A stretch of DNA of 64,000 nucleotides from Gentiana macrophylla (lineage: Eukaryota; Streptophyta; Magnoliopsida; Gentianales; Gentianaceae). Below the pieces are notes generated by a model that ran no database searches, was not told the DNA's origin, and worked only from the letters and a program-made list of their open reading frames with translations. Location of the stretch: assembly GCA_026214975.1 (NCBI GenBank), contig CM047815.1:61263852-61327851 (forward strand). The letters are read 5' to 3'. Positions 50,975 to 59,271 of the stretch are shown here, piece by piece; positions within the stretch are counted from its first letter, which is position 1; each line of letters opens with the position of its first letter. The position numbers and the translations under genes were made by a program.

Positions 50975-52368
50975 AATATTGTTGAAATAGTGTCTTAAAC
51001 CCAATCGGGTTGGACCGGATCCGACCGGGACGGATCATTTATAATATTTCTTTATGATTATACACATATAATAAATGGCTTTTTCTGTTGTCATATATTT
51101 GTTCTTTTCAAGAACCAATTATGAATTGTTATATGATAACGTCCTTAGTATTAAACAATGATAGAGAAACCATGATAGGCGATTATGGTTGATGAGATCT
51201 CTAATCACTTTAATAAGTTTGATACTTAAATGTCTCTAGGCTTATATACTATTAAACCGGGCATTGATAGTACAAACAGGCTAGAACGTATTAGATGTCT
51301 TCTATCTTTAAGGGCAGGGATAGATCTCGTCTATCAAAGTGTAGAGACACTTGGACTGTACGTGGACGTGTATTAGAGAATGCGCACGTTAGACTGACCC
51401 ACTTACACTATTAAGTGTCACACTATGTGACGGTTGTGTAATTATCCTTAGACTGTAGTCTCATACATGGCATCACGGTGTGGATTGTCATGCATTGAAA
51501 CTATTGAGATTTCCCCTAGCCATGGGGTGATCAAGCGGTAGTGATTGGGTGTGATATTGAAGCATGCGGAGTATACATGTTGTTCGTCCGGAAATCGCGT
51601 ACCCTATTAGTAGGGGTGAATATCCGAAAGGACCTTCTTATAAGGAATGTCTTACTCTCGTGAATCTTTGTAAAGTGGAAGTAAATGAGTTACTTCGAGA
51701 GAGCATGATATCCAGATTATAAGATACGGTCATTGATGCTTGACACTCGACGTACGACCGTATGGATATTATTACAGCGTCAGGATTCTATTTTAACTTG
51801 TAAAATTTTTATTGATAGCTGAAAATTTTACTAGTTTTTCCACCCATGGCCTCCTCACTCCTATGATGTCATCAATGTGCAACCCCACCTCCTTAAAAGC
51901 CTAATCCGAAAAACCCGGGGTGAGAAAAGTCAGGTGCTAGGGAAAGAGTATGGGCCTTGACACATTGGCACTACCAAACCATAAAGGGAAAACCATTGAA
52001 ATACATAAAAAGCTCCTATACAGTCATTTATAGGAAAAAACAATCTATGTGGTCTTCAATCTTTTGCTGCATAATTCTCCAGAGAAAAAACCAGATCTTC
52101 TGCTGCAGCCATCTACAATTCAGGTTCAGCTTCTCCTAGAAAATGATCCATTGTAAACGTGAGAACTTATAAGCTTCCTTCCTTATAATCATGCTGCTAG
52201 GACGTGTCCTGTCACAAACGGTGACTAAACCAAATGAAGTGCTCATATGAGAAAGAAAACTTATGCAAGTGAGTATTATTAAACCATAAATACAACCTGG
52301 TTTGCACCCTTTAGAGGGAGACTGAAGGGTAAGTCCAAGCATGCCTGCCATTTGATTAAAGTCCTTCA

Positions 52369-53151
52369 TCATTGATATCTAATATATGCCAGCTGCAGTT
52401 GGTCTCCAAGAAGAATGAGGCCCAGATCTCTATCAATCCCTCCCATGTGTATGATGCTAGATTGCTGAGTTGTGCTTGCTTTTTTAGCCAGGTAATCCGC
52501 TTCCATATTACCTTCTCTGTAAATATGCATGATCTGATAATGACGTTGATGAGCAAGGGAAATCATATGTGAGATCTCAGCAACATGCTTCCAAGGGGCC
52601 TGAATGATACCATGCATCATATCTACAAGCTGTTTAAAGTCGTTTTCAATTTCAACCTGTTGCAACTGCAAGTCAATATTGTGTTGTATGCCAGATTTAA
52701 GAGCTCCTAATTCAGCTTCAAAGTTAGTTGCAACCCCATAAGCTTCTGAACCAGCAAGAACAAGATTGCTTTGAGCATATCTCATAATAAACCCCCCACC
52801 AGCTAAGCCTGGGTTATGTATTGAAGAACCATCAGTGTTGAGCTTATAGAAAGAGTGAGAGGGGGAATGCCATTTGACAGCAATAGCAGATTTTTTTGGT
52901 CTTGGATCAAGGTGCTTTAGAACACTAGAGCTAACCAAAATGTGATCATCATTATACTTTTGTGTAAGCTTCATTTTGTGGCATGTGTATTGTAGATCAA
53001 TAACAATGCTTTTAATAGCTTGATTGGCTCCCAAGTCCTCATCATATATTGCATTACATCTACTCTTCCAAAGTCCCCAAAAATGATAGAGGGCAGAATT
53101 CGGATTACCTTCCCAAGGGCCCCTTTGATCGGTGTATTCCACCAGATGCAT
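52369..53151 (-). pseudogene. LINE RNase H domain
   Basis: A 260-codon open frame. RNase H acidic residues sit in 'LNTDGSSIHNPGLAGGG', 'FEAELGALKSGIQ', 'ENDFKQLVDMM' and 'EGNMEADYLAKKAS', the expected D-E-D-D order of the plant RVT_3 type. The catalytic set looks complete. It is the best preserved piece of the LINE. Confidence 0.9.
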
Positions 53152-53214
53152 TGGACTTCCTGCACAGAATCAGCAGCATGAGAGTAATTAAGGGCATTTT
53201 GAAAAACCCCCATA

Positions 53215-53463
53215 CTACCTGTGCCCTAGTGCATTCCCAGAAATCATGATTAAGTGTATCCTCCTGATAGCAAAAAGGGCACTTGAAAGGACCATAGAAG
53301 CCCATTTTTTTATTCGATCAGCAAAAGGCAAAATCCCATTGTAGAGTTTCCAGTGAAAAATAGAGATTTTGAGTGGAACATATAGCTTCCATACTTCACC
53401 CAGTTCATATAGAGATGCTCTTTTAGCTCTAAGCAATTCATAGGCTGTAGAAACTGAAAACAA
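53215..53463 (-). pseudogene. LINE zf-RVT segment
   Basis: The minus strand reads 'ELGEVWKLYVPLKISIFHWK' and, in a shifted frame near 53300-53220, 'CPFCYQEDTLNHDFWECT', the cysteine/histidine part of the zf-RVT domain. A frame break near 53290 separates the two. Confidence 0.85.
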
Positions 53464-53481
53464 ACCAGAGCTGACAGGAGT

Positions 53482-54249
53482 CTATACCCATTTACCTATA
53501 CGAGCTGTCAAATAAAGCATGTGTTGTTCTATATCCTCTTGAGCAGGCCCAAAGAATTTCCAAGCATAGAGTTTATAGAGGGATAAGAACTCGCCATCAC
53601 ATTTCGAGCTCAAAGACTTTGTCAAGATGGATTTTCCACCACAGCTTACATCCAAGAGCTTCCTGAAAGTTCGATACTTCCGACACCAAGGCCATTCTCG
53701 TGAGGGGGAAACATATGCTCGCTCCAATTTTTCCAAAGGTCGTCTTTTATGTTGATCACAATCATGCCACGTAAAGTTAGCCATAATGTGCTCCAGCTTT
53801 TGAATGGTAGTAATGGGGAGTTTGATAGCTGCCATAATATTTATAGGTACAGAGGAAAGAACATGTCTGATAAGGACTAACCTACCCCTAGGGGACAAAT
53901 ATTTATTGTACCATTTGTTGAGCTTCTTTTCAAATTTGTCAATTAAAAACTGAAAGTAAGAAGATTTTGCACGTCCATAAAAAACAGGGCATCCAAGATA
54001 AGTAAAGGGGAAGTTTACTTGTTGCATACCTGTAAGAGCCTGAACACTTTGTATAGTGCTCAGTGGCGCTTTGCCAGACATAATGAAAGAGCTTTTCCCT
54101 TTATTGACTTTTTGTCCCGTGGCTTTCTCATAAACATCCAAGAAGTTTGCCATATTGGTCATGGTTTTCCTAGCAGCTCTAGCAAAAATGATGAGATCAT
54201 CTGCATAAAGGGAGTGAGTAACAGGGGCAAAGCCAATAGGAGTAGCAAT
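53482..54249 (-). pseudogene. LINE reverse transcriptase, C-terminal part
   Basis: The RT catalytic box 'YADDLIIFAR' lies at about 54207-54178, only some 40 bases from the truncation point. Downstream are 'KATGQKVNKGKSSFIMSG', 'TYLGCPVFYGRAKSSYF' and 'LSPRGRLVLIRHVLSSVP', typical of plant LINE RT thumb regions. The fingers and most of the palm are absent because the LINE is 5'-truncated. Confidence 0.9.
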
Positions 54250-54705
54250 AGGATTCTATTTACACGGTAACTGTTTCACATGAAATGTAGTAGACATTGC
54301 ATTTGACTTTTCGGATGATTGGGGGTCACGGTGTGTTGCTAGACGCTATTCCGTGATTGTTAGGTATGAAGGGCATTTTCGTAATTTGCACTTTGTGCCT
54401 CCGGCCAACATATTCGGAAGCCTATCGGGTGACACACATAAGAACATCTAGCCGGATTAAAATGCGGTTATAGCGATAACTAAATAAGGAAAGTTTATCT
54501 CGACTATAAAGGGTTATAGTGGTAAATTAATATTGTGGTATTTATTTATTATGAATAAATAAAATACAAGATATTAATTATATTGATTAATTAAATAATA
54601 TTCTGGATGCCAATTTATTGGCATATGGGCGCCATATTTTAAGTGCGTAGGATACACTTGGATTATGCAATTTAATTAATGGTATTACTGTATATTAATA
54701 TTAGA

Positions 54706-54710
<5 letters not shown>

Positions 54711-54759
<49 letters not shown>
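54711..54759. repeat. (AT)n microsatellite at the left viral junction
   Basis: About 24 AT units separate LTR sequence on the left from Rep-derived sequence on the right. Confidence 0.95.
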
Positions 54760-54761
<2 letters not shown>

Positions 54762-54799
54762 CAAATGACATCTTCCATATCGATTGGTTGAGCGATTAA

Positions 54800-55433
54800 A
54801 ATAAGTAAGTTTGGGTAACTTACCAAGAACAAATTTTGTTCTACCCAGTTAAGGAGTTCTTGGGGGACATTTACAAAATTAGTCCAAATGGGTTGATATT
54901 CAGGAAGGGTTTCAGGCCATTTGGAATTGGCTGCATATTCCAGATTCCTAAGCTGAGTTGCCCATGTGTATGGTTGCTCAGTCTGTACTATGGAGAGGAA
55001 ATCGGATTTGGATGTAGCCTCGTGGATAATCGTTGACCAGATGTCATCACGATTCTTCTTAGGGCTTCTTCTAGAAGCCTTAAGGTTTCCTCTTTCCTCA
55101 AAAGTTCCCCATTGGCGATGTAATGCAGAATACCAGCATCATGTCTAAGGACCTCGAGTATCGGGGTGATATGTCTCAGAACCCATTGGGTTCTTTGATG
55201 TCGGCAGTACAGTGGGTCCTCGTGTCAAACTTCTTTCCAAGTTGAACGAGGCAATGAAGGTGCGGTTCACCGTCCCGGTGTTTTTCAGTACATAATCTGC
55301 CATAATAAATATGAAAATCTTTAAGTAGATTAAATAAATAATCTCATACGAATAAGGGTATTAATGGGCAATGTGGATAAGTTAAAAAAATAGATTTTCC
55401 CTGTAATCTATACGAAACGTTTCTGCGAGGCAT
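54800..55433 (-). pseudogene. Geminivirus-like Rep, N-terminal half (left copy)
   Basis: Rep nicks the origin and starts rolling-circle replication. Starting at the ATG at 55433 the minus strand shows motif I as 'FLTYPHC', motif II as 'PHLHC', and motif III as 'YIAN', where family Rep has Y-x-x-K, so the lysine is replaced. Later residues include 'WSTIIHEATSKSDFLSIVQ' and 'WATQLRNLEYAANSK'. An in-frame TGA follows 'PLIPLFV' and at least two one-base shifts follow. The coding part ends after about 200 residues with 'TTCTTGGTAAGTT', which resembles an intron donor. The oligomerisation end and helicase domain are absent. Confidence 0.88.
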
Positions 55434-55649
55434 GTTTAATGTAGAGATAGAGAGATAAAAGGAAGGATTGATTTCTGAAAATTGGATCTTACTATGGTTT
55501 TGCGGAGGATGAAGGGGCATTTATAGTCCCCCCTATAACTCATAAAAAATCTCAGTCGTACACGTGGCAAAACCATATAATATTACTGGTTTTGCTTCTG
55601 GCCGACATGCGGGTCCACCCACGTGGCTACAGTAAAGGAAAGAGGCATA
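54966..55649. repeat. Left arm of the viral inverted repeat
   Basis: These roughly 684 bases are the reverse complement of 57829-58508, with scattered substitutions and one-base indels. The arm holds most of the Rep fragment, its promoter region and the origin hairpin. Rep sequence continues leftward beyond the arm to about 54800. Confidence 0.9.
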
Positions 55650-55895
55650 AAATGCCAATTAAGTCTTTCATTTTTCAAACGCAATTATTACCTTTTACTG
55701 TTGGTTAATAGTAAAAAGCAGTAACTTTTATTGTTGATAAATAGTAAAAGCCATAAAATTAAAATGAAGTCTGGCATCTTTCAAACGAAATCATCACTTT
55801 TACTGTTCAAAAAGTCACTTTTTACTGTAGCACGTTACTTTATATTGATTAGTAACAGCTTTGTCACATTTTCTGAGAAAAACATTTACAATACA
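55434..55895. promoter_or_regulatory. Viral intergenic region between Rep and movement protein
   Basis: This divergent region holds the origin hairpin. Towards Rep, the minus strand has a TATA-like 'actataaatg' near 55520 next to a G run (GGGGGG), where geminiviruses usually carry Rep-binding iterons; a true iteron pair was not proven. CACGTGG G-box words occur at 55561 and 55620. Towards the movement protein, the plus strand has short A/T repeats ('ttttactgtt...aatagtaaaa') at 55690-55830. Confidence 0.55.
55567..55595 (+). other. Geminivirus-type replication origin hairpin (left)
   Basis: GCAAAACCA (55567-55575) and TGGTTTTGC (55587-55595) pair perfectly over 9 bases. The 11-base loop TATAATATTAC contains the invariant nonanucleotide TAATATTAC at 55578-55586, where Rep cuts between the seventh and eighth base. 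Stem and loop are complete. Confidence 0.93.
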
Positions 55896-56759
55896 ATGGA
55901 GATTGTTGTAGCCGAAACGGTGTCGGGTGACTATGAGACTGATTGTACGGATATCAAATCAGGTTCTACTGTTGAGTCTGTTAAATTGAAATACCCAAGT
56001 TTTATTGACAGGGCATTTAACAAGTAAAAGAATATGTCGGTGATGATCGACAGTTGTCTGTTGATGTACAGACCCCAGTGTCCAATGAATTCTGAAGGTT
56101 GTGTTAGAGTTAAGGTTTACGACAACAGGTTATGTGAGCCTGATTGCAAACAGGCCGAGTTCGTCTTCCCAGTATCATGTTGTTTGAACATGACATTTTA
56201 TGGTAACGCCTATGCCAGTTTGAATGACAATGAGTGTCCATGGTCAATTACATATGTTTTGGAAAATGCTAATATTAAGGCGGATGTCAATTACTGTAAG
56301 ACGAAAGATTTTCTGAAATTATCAACAGTGAAGAGGCCCAATGAATTAGCATTTAGAGGTCCTGTAATTGACATCCGGTCTAAGTTATTCAACAGGGATA
56401 ATGTTGATGTCTGGCACTATGGATATAAGAAGCCCACTCTGAGCCGTTGCCTCAGTGCTCGTCCTGACAACCTTGAAAAGCCCAAGGCTATATCTTGTGG
56501 ACCTGGAGATTCCTTTTCTGATAGGAGGTCATCATTTTGTCATTTGGGTCGGCCCAGTTTGTGTGAGGTATTTAGTACACCCTCAGAATCAAAAAATCTA
56601 ATTTATGGCACTGTTGAGCCTAGTAAGAGTGTTGGGCCCATGAGCAGTGATGTATCTACGAAGCGTGATGTGGAAGCTGAACTGAAGATTCTTTTGGAAG
56701 CTGAGAAAAATAAAATTAATTATGGTATTACGTGTACTGCAAGTAAACATTGTTTATAA
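55896..56759 (+). pseudogene. Geminivirus BC1-type (30K) movement protein, one in-frame stop
   Basis: From ATG 55896 to TAA 56757-56759 one frame runs 287 codons, matching the roughly 290 aa of begomovirus BC1. The only break is a TAA at 56025-56027 (codon 44), followed two codons later by an ATG in the same frame. Family-like stretches are 'MIDSCLLMYRPQCPMNSEGC', 'DNECPWSITYVLENANI', 'LKLSTVKRPNELAFRGPVI' and 'VDVWHYGYKK'. Proteins of this group move viral DNA through plasmodesmata. Preservation is striking for a fossil: no frameshift in 860 bases. Confidence 0.85.
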
Positions 56760-56783
56760 CTACTATTATTTTCTTCATGTTGT

Positions 56784-57074
56784 TTGATCTATTACATGGA
56801 AGAAATCTGTGTACGTTACAATTATTGGATTCTACTCTGTTTATTTTCGGCACTTTTAAATATAGTAGCTCTATTAAATGGGTTCACGTATATACGATGT
56901 GGACGAATATGCCAAGAGTTAGGAAGGATTAAGAGCGATGTGCGTAGATCAATGGATTTCGTCACAATTGGAACTCTTAAAGGCTTGTCAAGGGACAGGG
57001 GGGATTTTTGTTTGTCACGGACCCCTGTTCTTAGGCCAGAGGAATCCATCTCTGTTAATGGAAAGGTTGGTTAA
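56784..57074 (+). CDS. Small ORF with a membrane segment between movement and coat genes, 96 aa
   Basis: It begins 25 bases after the movement-protein stop. Residues 15-34 ('WILLCLFSALLNIVALLNGF') are a clear hydrophobic span, followed by a basic stretch. Monopartite geminiviruses carry a small virion-sense protein just before the coat gene, and in mastreviruses it has a central hydrophobic segment, so this could be such a V2/MP-type protein. No sequence family is recognised. The frame is open end to end. Confidence 0.45.
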   Translation: MIYYMEEICVRYNYWILLCLFSALLNIVALLNGFTYIRCGRICQELGRIKSDVRRSMDFVTIGTLKGLSRDRGDFCLSRTPVLRPEESISVNGKVG

Positions 57075-57264
57075 ATTCCGTTCTATTAATCACAGATTCA
57101 GTAAAGAAAAGGCAAAATATTGGATTAAGAAGCAGAAAACAGAGGTAGATGTTAAAAGCCTCTGCAATGTCATCAACGAACAAAAAAATGAAGGATTTTT
57201 TGGCAGCCAAACGGAAGTTGGCGTATGCAAGTGTAAGCAGGAATCTGTTTGGAAAAGTTCCTAG
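56938..57264 (+). other. Second overlapping ORF upstream of the coat gene, 108 aa
   Basis: This frame overlaps the end of the small hydrophobic ORF and the start of the coat-protein frame. It contains a lysine-rich part ('KEKAKYWIKKQKTEVDVK'). In many geminiviruses a small virion-sense gene overlaps the coat gene in just this way, but no family match is visible. It may be chance. Confidence 0.25.
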
Positions 57265-57840
57265 GAACTTCTTCAGGTCTACGTTTAGAAGACCTATTTT
57301 GCCTTACAAGAAAAAACTTTTTATAGACAGAAGAGGTTTGCAGAAAAGAGGTTAAAGACAATTCATGAAAAATGAGGCAATTGATCAGAGTGGAGTGTGT
57401 AAGTTAGTAAACAATATTAATCAGGGTACCAGTTCAAATCAGAGGGTCGGTCATGATGTTAATTTATATGCCCTCAACATTAAGGGCAAGGTGATTTTGC
57501 ATACATGCCCAGCACTCTCAGGACTTCATGTATTATGGTTTTTAATTGTTGATAAAAAAAACCAAAAGCAACATCATCTGAATCTTTGAAGTTGTCAGAT
57601 ATTTTCGATATTTATGATGATGAACCATGTTCAGCAATGATTAAGGAAGACATGACAGACATATTTAGGTTATTAAGGAAGGGTGTGTATTGGCTGACAA
57701 TGCGTGGCTCTACATCTGTAGGGCAGAAAGATTATTTTTGAAGGAGTATTGTGATAAGAGTATATTAGTGAAGTATGGTGGTGCTACAAATGGGACAGTT
57801 GATAATATTCATGAGAATGCTTTGTATTTATGCCTCTTTC
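57149..57840 (+). pseudogene. Geminivirus coat protein/NSP-type gene, broken and 3'-truncated
   Basis: The frame opens at 57149 (or an in-frame ATG at 57167). It has a basic N-terminus ('RNFFRSTFRRPILPYKKK') as expected of a DNA-binding capsid or nuclear-shuttle protein. A TAA at 57353-57355 interrupts it and the same frame resumes at 57356. A shift in the A run near 57555 leads to 'LSDIFDIYDDEPCSAMIKED', the most family-like stretch, and another shift near 57690 leads to 'VDNIHENALYLC'. The inverted viral repeat begins at 57829, so the last 20-30 residues are lost. Coat protein and NSP are related, and I cannot decide between them. Confidence 0.72.
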
Positions 57841-57882
57841 TTTTACTGTAGCCACGTGGGTGGACCAGCATGTCGGCCAGAA

Positions 57883-57912
57883 GCAAAACCAGTAATATTA
57901 TATGGTTTTTGC
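57883..57912 (-). other. Geminivirus-type replication origin hairpin (right)
   Basis: On the minus strand TAATATTAC lies at 57900-57892. The stem is the same as in the left copy except for one extra T in one arm (TGGTTTTTGC), which makes a one-base bulge. Confidence 0.9.
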
Positions 57913-58045
57913 CACGTGTACGACTGGGATTTTTTATGAGTTATAGGGGGGACTATAAATGTCCATCCATCCTCTGCAAAACCATAGTAAGATCCAATTT
58001 GTAGAAATCAATCCTCCCTTATATCTCTCTATCTCTACACTAAAC

Positions 58046-58508
58046 ATGCCTCGCAGAAACGCTTCATATAGATTACAGGGAAAATCTATTTTTTTTTAAA
58101 TTATCCACATTGCCCATTAATACCCTTATTCGTATTAGATTATTTATTTAATCTACTTAAAGATTTTAATATTTCTTATGGCAGAGTACGTACTGAAATA
58201 CACCGGGACGGTGAACCGCACCTTCATTGCCTCGTTCAACTTGGAAAGAAGTTTGACACGAGGGACCCTAGGTACTTCGACATCAAAGAACCCAATGGGT
58301 TACAGACTTATAACCCAAATACTCAGGTCCCCAGACATGATGCAGCTGTTGCAGATTACATCGCCAAGGGGGGGCTTTTAAGGAAAGAGGAAACCTTAAG
58401 GCTTTTAGAAGAAGCCCTAACAAGAAACGTGATGACATCTAGTCAACGATTATCCATAAGGCTACATCCAAATCCGATTTCCTCTCCAGAGTACAGACTG
58501 AGCAACCA
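58046..58508 (+). pseudogene. Geminivirus-like Rep, N-terminal fragment (right copy)
   Basis: From ATG 58046 ('MPRRNASYRLQGKSI') the frame breaks at a T run near 58088-58097, one T longer than in the left copy. The shifted frame carries motif I in the form 'FLNYPHC' and, without an internal stop, 'RDGEPHLHCLVQLGKKFDTR' (motif II at 58216-58239), then 'VADYIAKGG' (motif III, Tyr codon 58357-58359, Lys kept). A G-run indel near 58370 shifts it again. It ends at 58508. It is shorter than the left copy but better kept over motifs II and III. Confidence 0.88.
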
Positions 58509-58589
58509 TATATATATAATACTTATGTATGCGTGTGCACTAGTGTAAATTAAACTAGTGATTTGCATTCACAAGCGCACGTAGTATGC

Positions 58590-58668
<79 letters not shown>
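58590..58668. repeat. (AT)n(GT)n microsatellite at the right viral junction
   Basis: TA units (58590-58605) pass into about 31 TG units. Between the viral arm and this tract (58510-58590) lies a short imperfect hairpin with 'actagtg' words. Confidence 0.95.
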
Positions 58669-58669
<1 letters not shown>

Positions 58670-59271
58670 TATATACACATGTGTAAATTGATTTATGGTA
58701 ATATAATAAAAGATATATTCAATATTGGATATTGATAATATATATCTTGAAAATATTTAATATAAGATATTGAGAATTTAATGAGATAAATCTAGAATAT
58801 CTATTTTTCTTATTTTCCAAGTAAAATGTTTTCTTTCTCATTAATCTACTCAGAAGCTTTTCCCAATCAGATTTGGACTAGAGGGGGGCGCACCACTCCC
58901 TATATAAACAAGGAGTGCCAAGCTCTTTGCTCATCAATCACAATTAGAAGAGTTCTAATTTATTAGAAAAATTGAAAGATTCCTAGAGAGAGATTTAGAG
59001 AGAGGGAAAAGGCCAGTCTAGCAACCGGACTTTTCTAGTGGCAATCCAATGGTGGATTACGGCGGGTGGACTAGCGGTAGAGGCCGACCGTTTGGGCGGC
59101 TCCGTGCACCACTACTCTCCTTAGACGGTCAAAGCGTCGATCTTTTAGATCAAGCAAGGTAACCACCGTCTACTAGCTTATTATGTTTGTTGCTTAAATG
59201 AAGTCGATCCTGGTTAAAGGAAATAAATTTTTGAATCCGCTGTGTTCCCGCATAGATTTCCTAACAAATAT

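Larger units (their letters stand above)
51794..54249 (-). mobile_element. 5'-truncated LINE with 12-bp TSD
   Basis: AGGATTCTATTT stands at 51782-51793 and again at 54250-54261. The 2456 bases between them read on the minus strand as the 3' half of a plant L1-type LINE: end of RT, zf-RVT and RNase H, then an untranslated tail with 'caataaaaattttacaagtt' and a short A run at the left junction. Truncation lies just upstream of the RT catalytic box. The LINE interrupts the solo LTR, so it is younger than the LTR. Confidence 0.9.
57829..58508. repeat. Right arm of the viral inverted repeat
   Basis: Reverse complement of 54966-55649. It starts inside the coat-type gene at 'tatgcctctttc' and ends at 'gagcaaccata' just before a short AT tract. 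Confidence 0.9.
54762..58510. other. Endogenous geminivirus-like element
   Basis: About 3.75 kb of viral origin inserted in a solo LTR. From left to right it holds a Rep N-terminal fragment (minus), a non-coding region with a TAATATTAC stem-loop, movement-protein gene (plus), small hydrophobic ORF (plus), coat-protein/NSP-type gene (plus), then an inverted second copy of the non-coding region and Rep fragment. The geminivirus assignment rests on three independent signals: origin, Rep endonuclease motifs and the BC1-type movement protein. All genes are broken and the Rep helicase half is missing, so it is a fossil as written. Microsatellites sit at both edges. Confidence 0.88.
50980..59266 (+). 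mobile_element. Solo LTR of family A, expanded by two internal insertions
   Basis: It begins TGTTGAAATAG and ends GATTTCCTAACA and is flanked by the TSD AATAT (50975-50979 and 59267-59271). Its own sequence is only 50980-51793, 54262 to about 54761, and about 58509-59266, together roughly 2 kb. The rest is a LINE and the geminivirus-like element. No primer site, polypurine tract or internal genes of its own family remain, which fits a solo LTR left by recombination between two LTRs. The 25996-26790 LTR is its relative. Confidence 0.8.

Noticed and set aside
54836..55148. Plus-strand open frames over the left viral arm
   Set aside because: They are antisense shadows of the Rep fragment, which is read on the minus strand.
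58178..58381. 67-codon open frame taken as a protein of its own
   Set aside because: It is a shadow frame. The frame with Rep motifs II and III runs in a different phase over the same bases.
54762..58510. Begomovirus DNA-B component integrated as such
   Set aside because: DNA-B has no Rep and its movement and shuttle genes are on opposite strands. Here Rep motifs are present and both virion-side genes are on the same strand.
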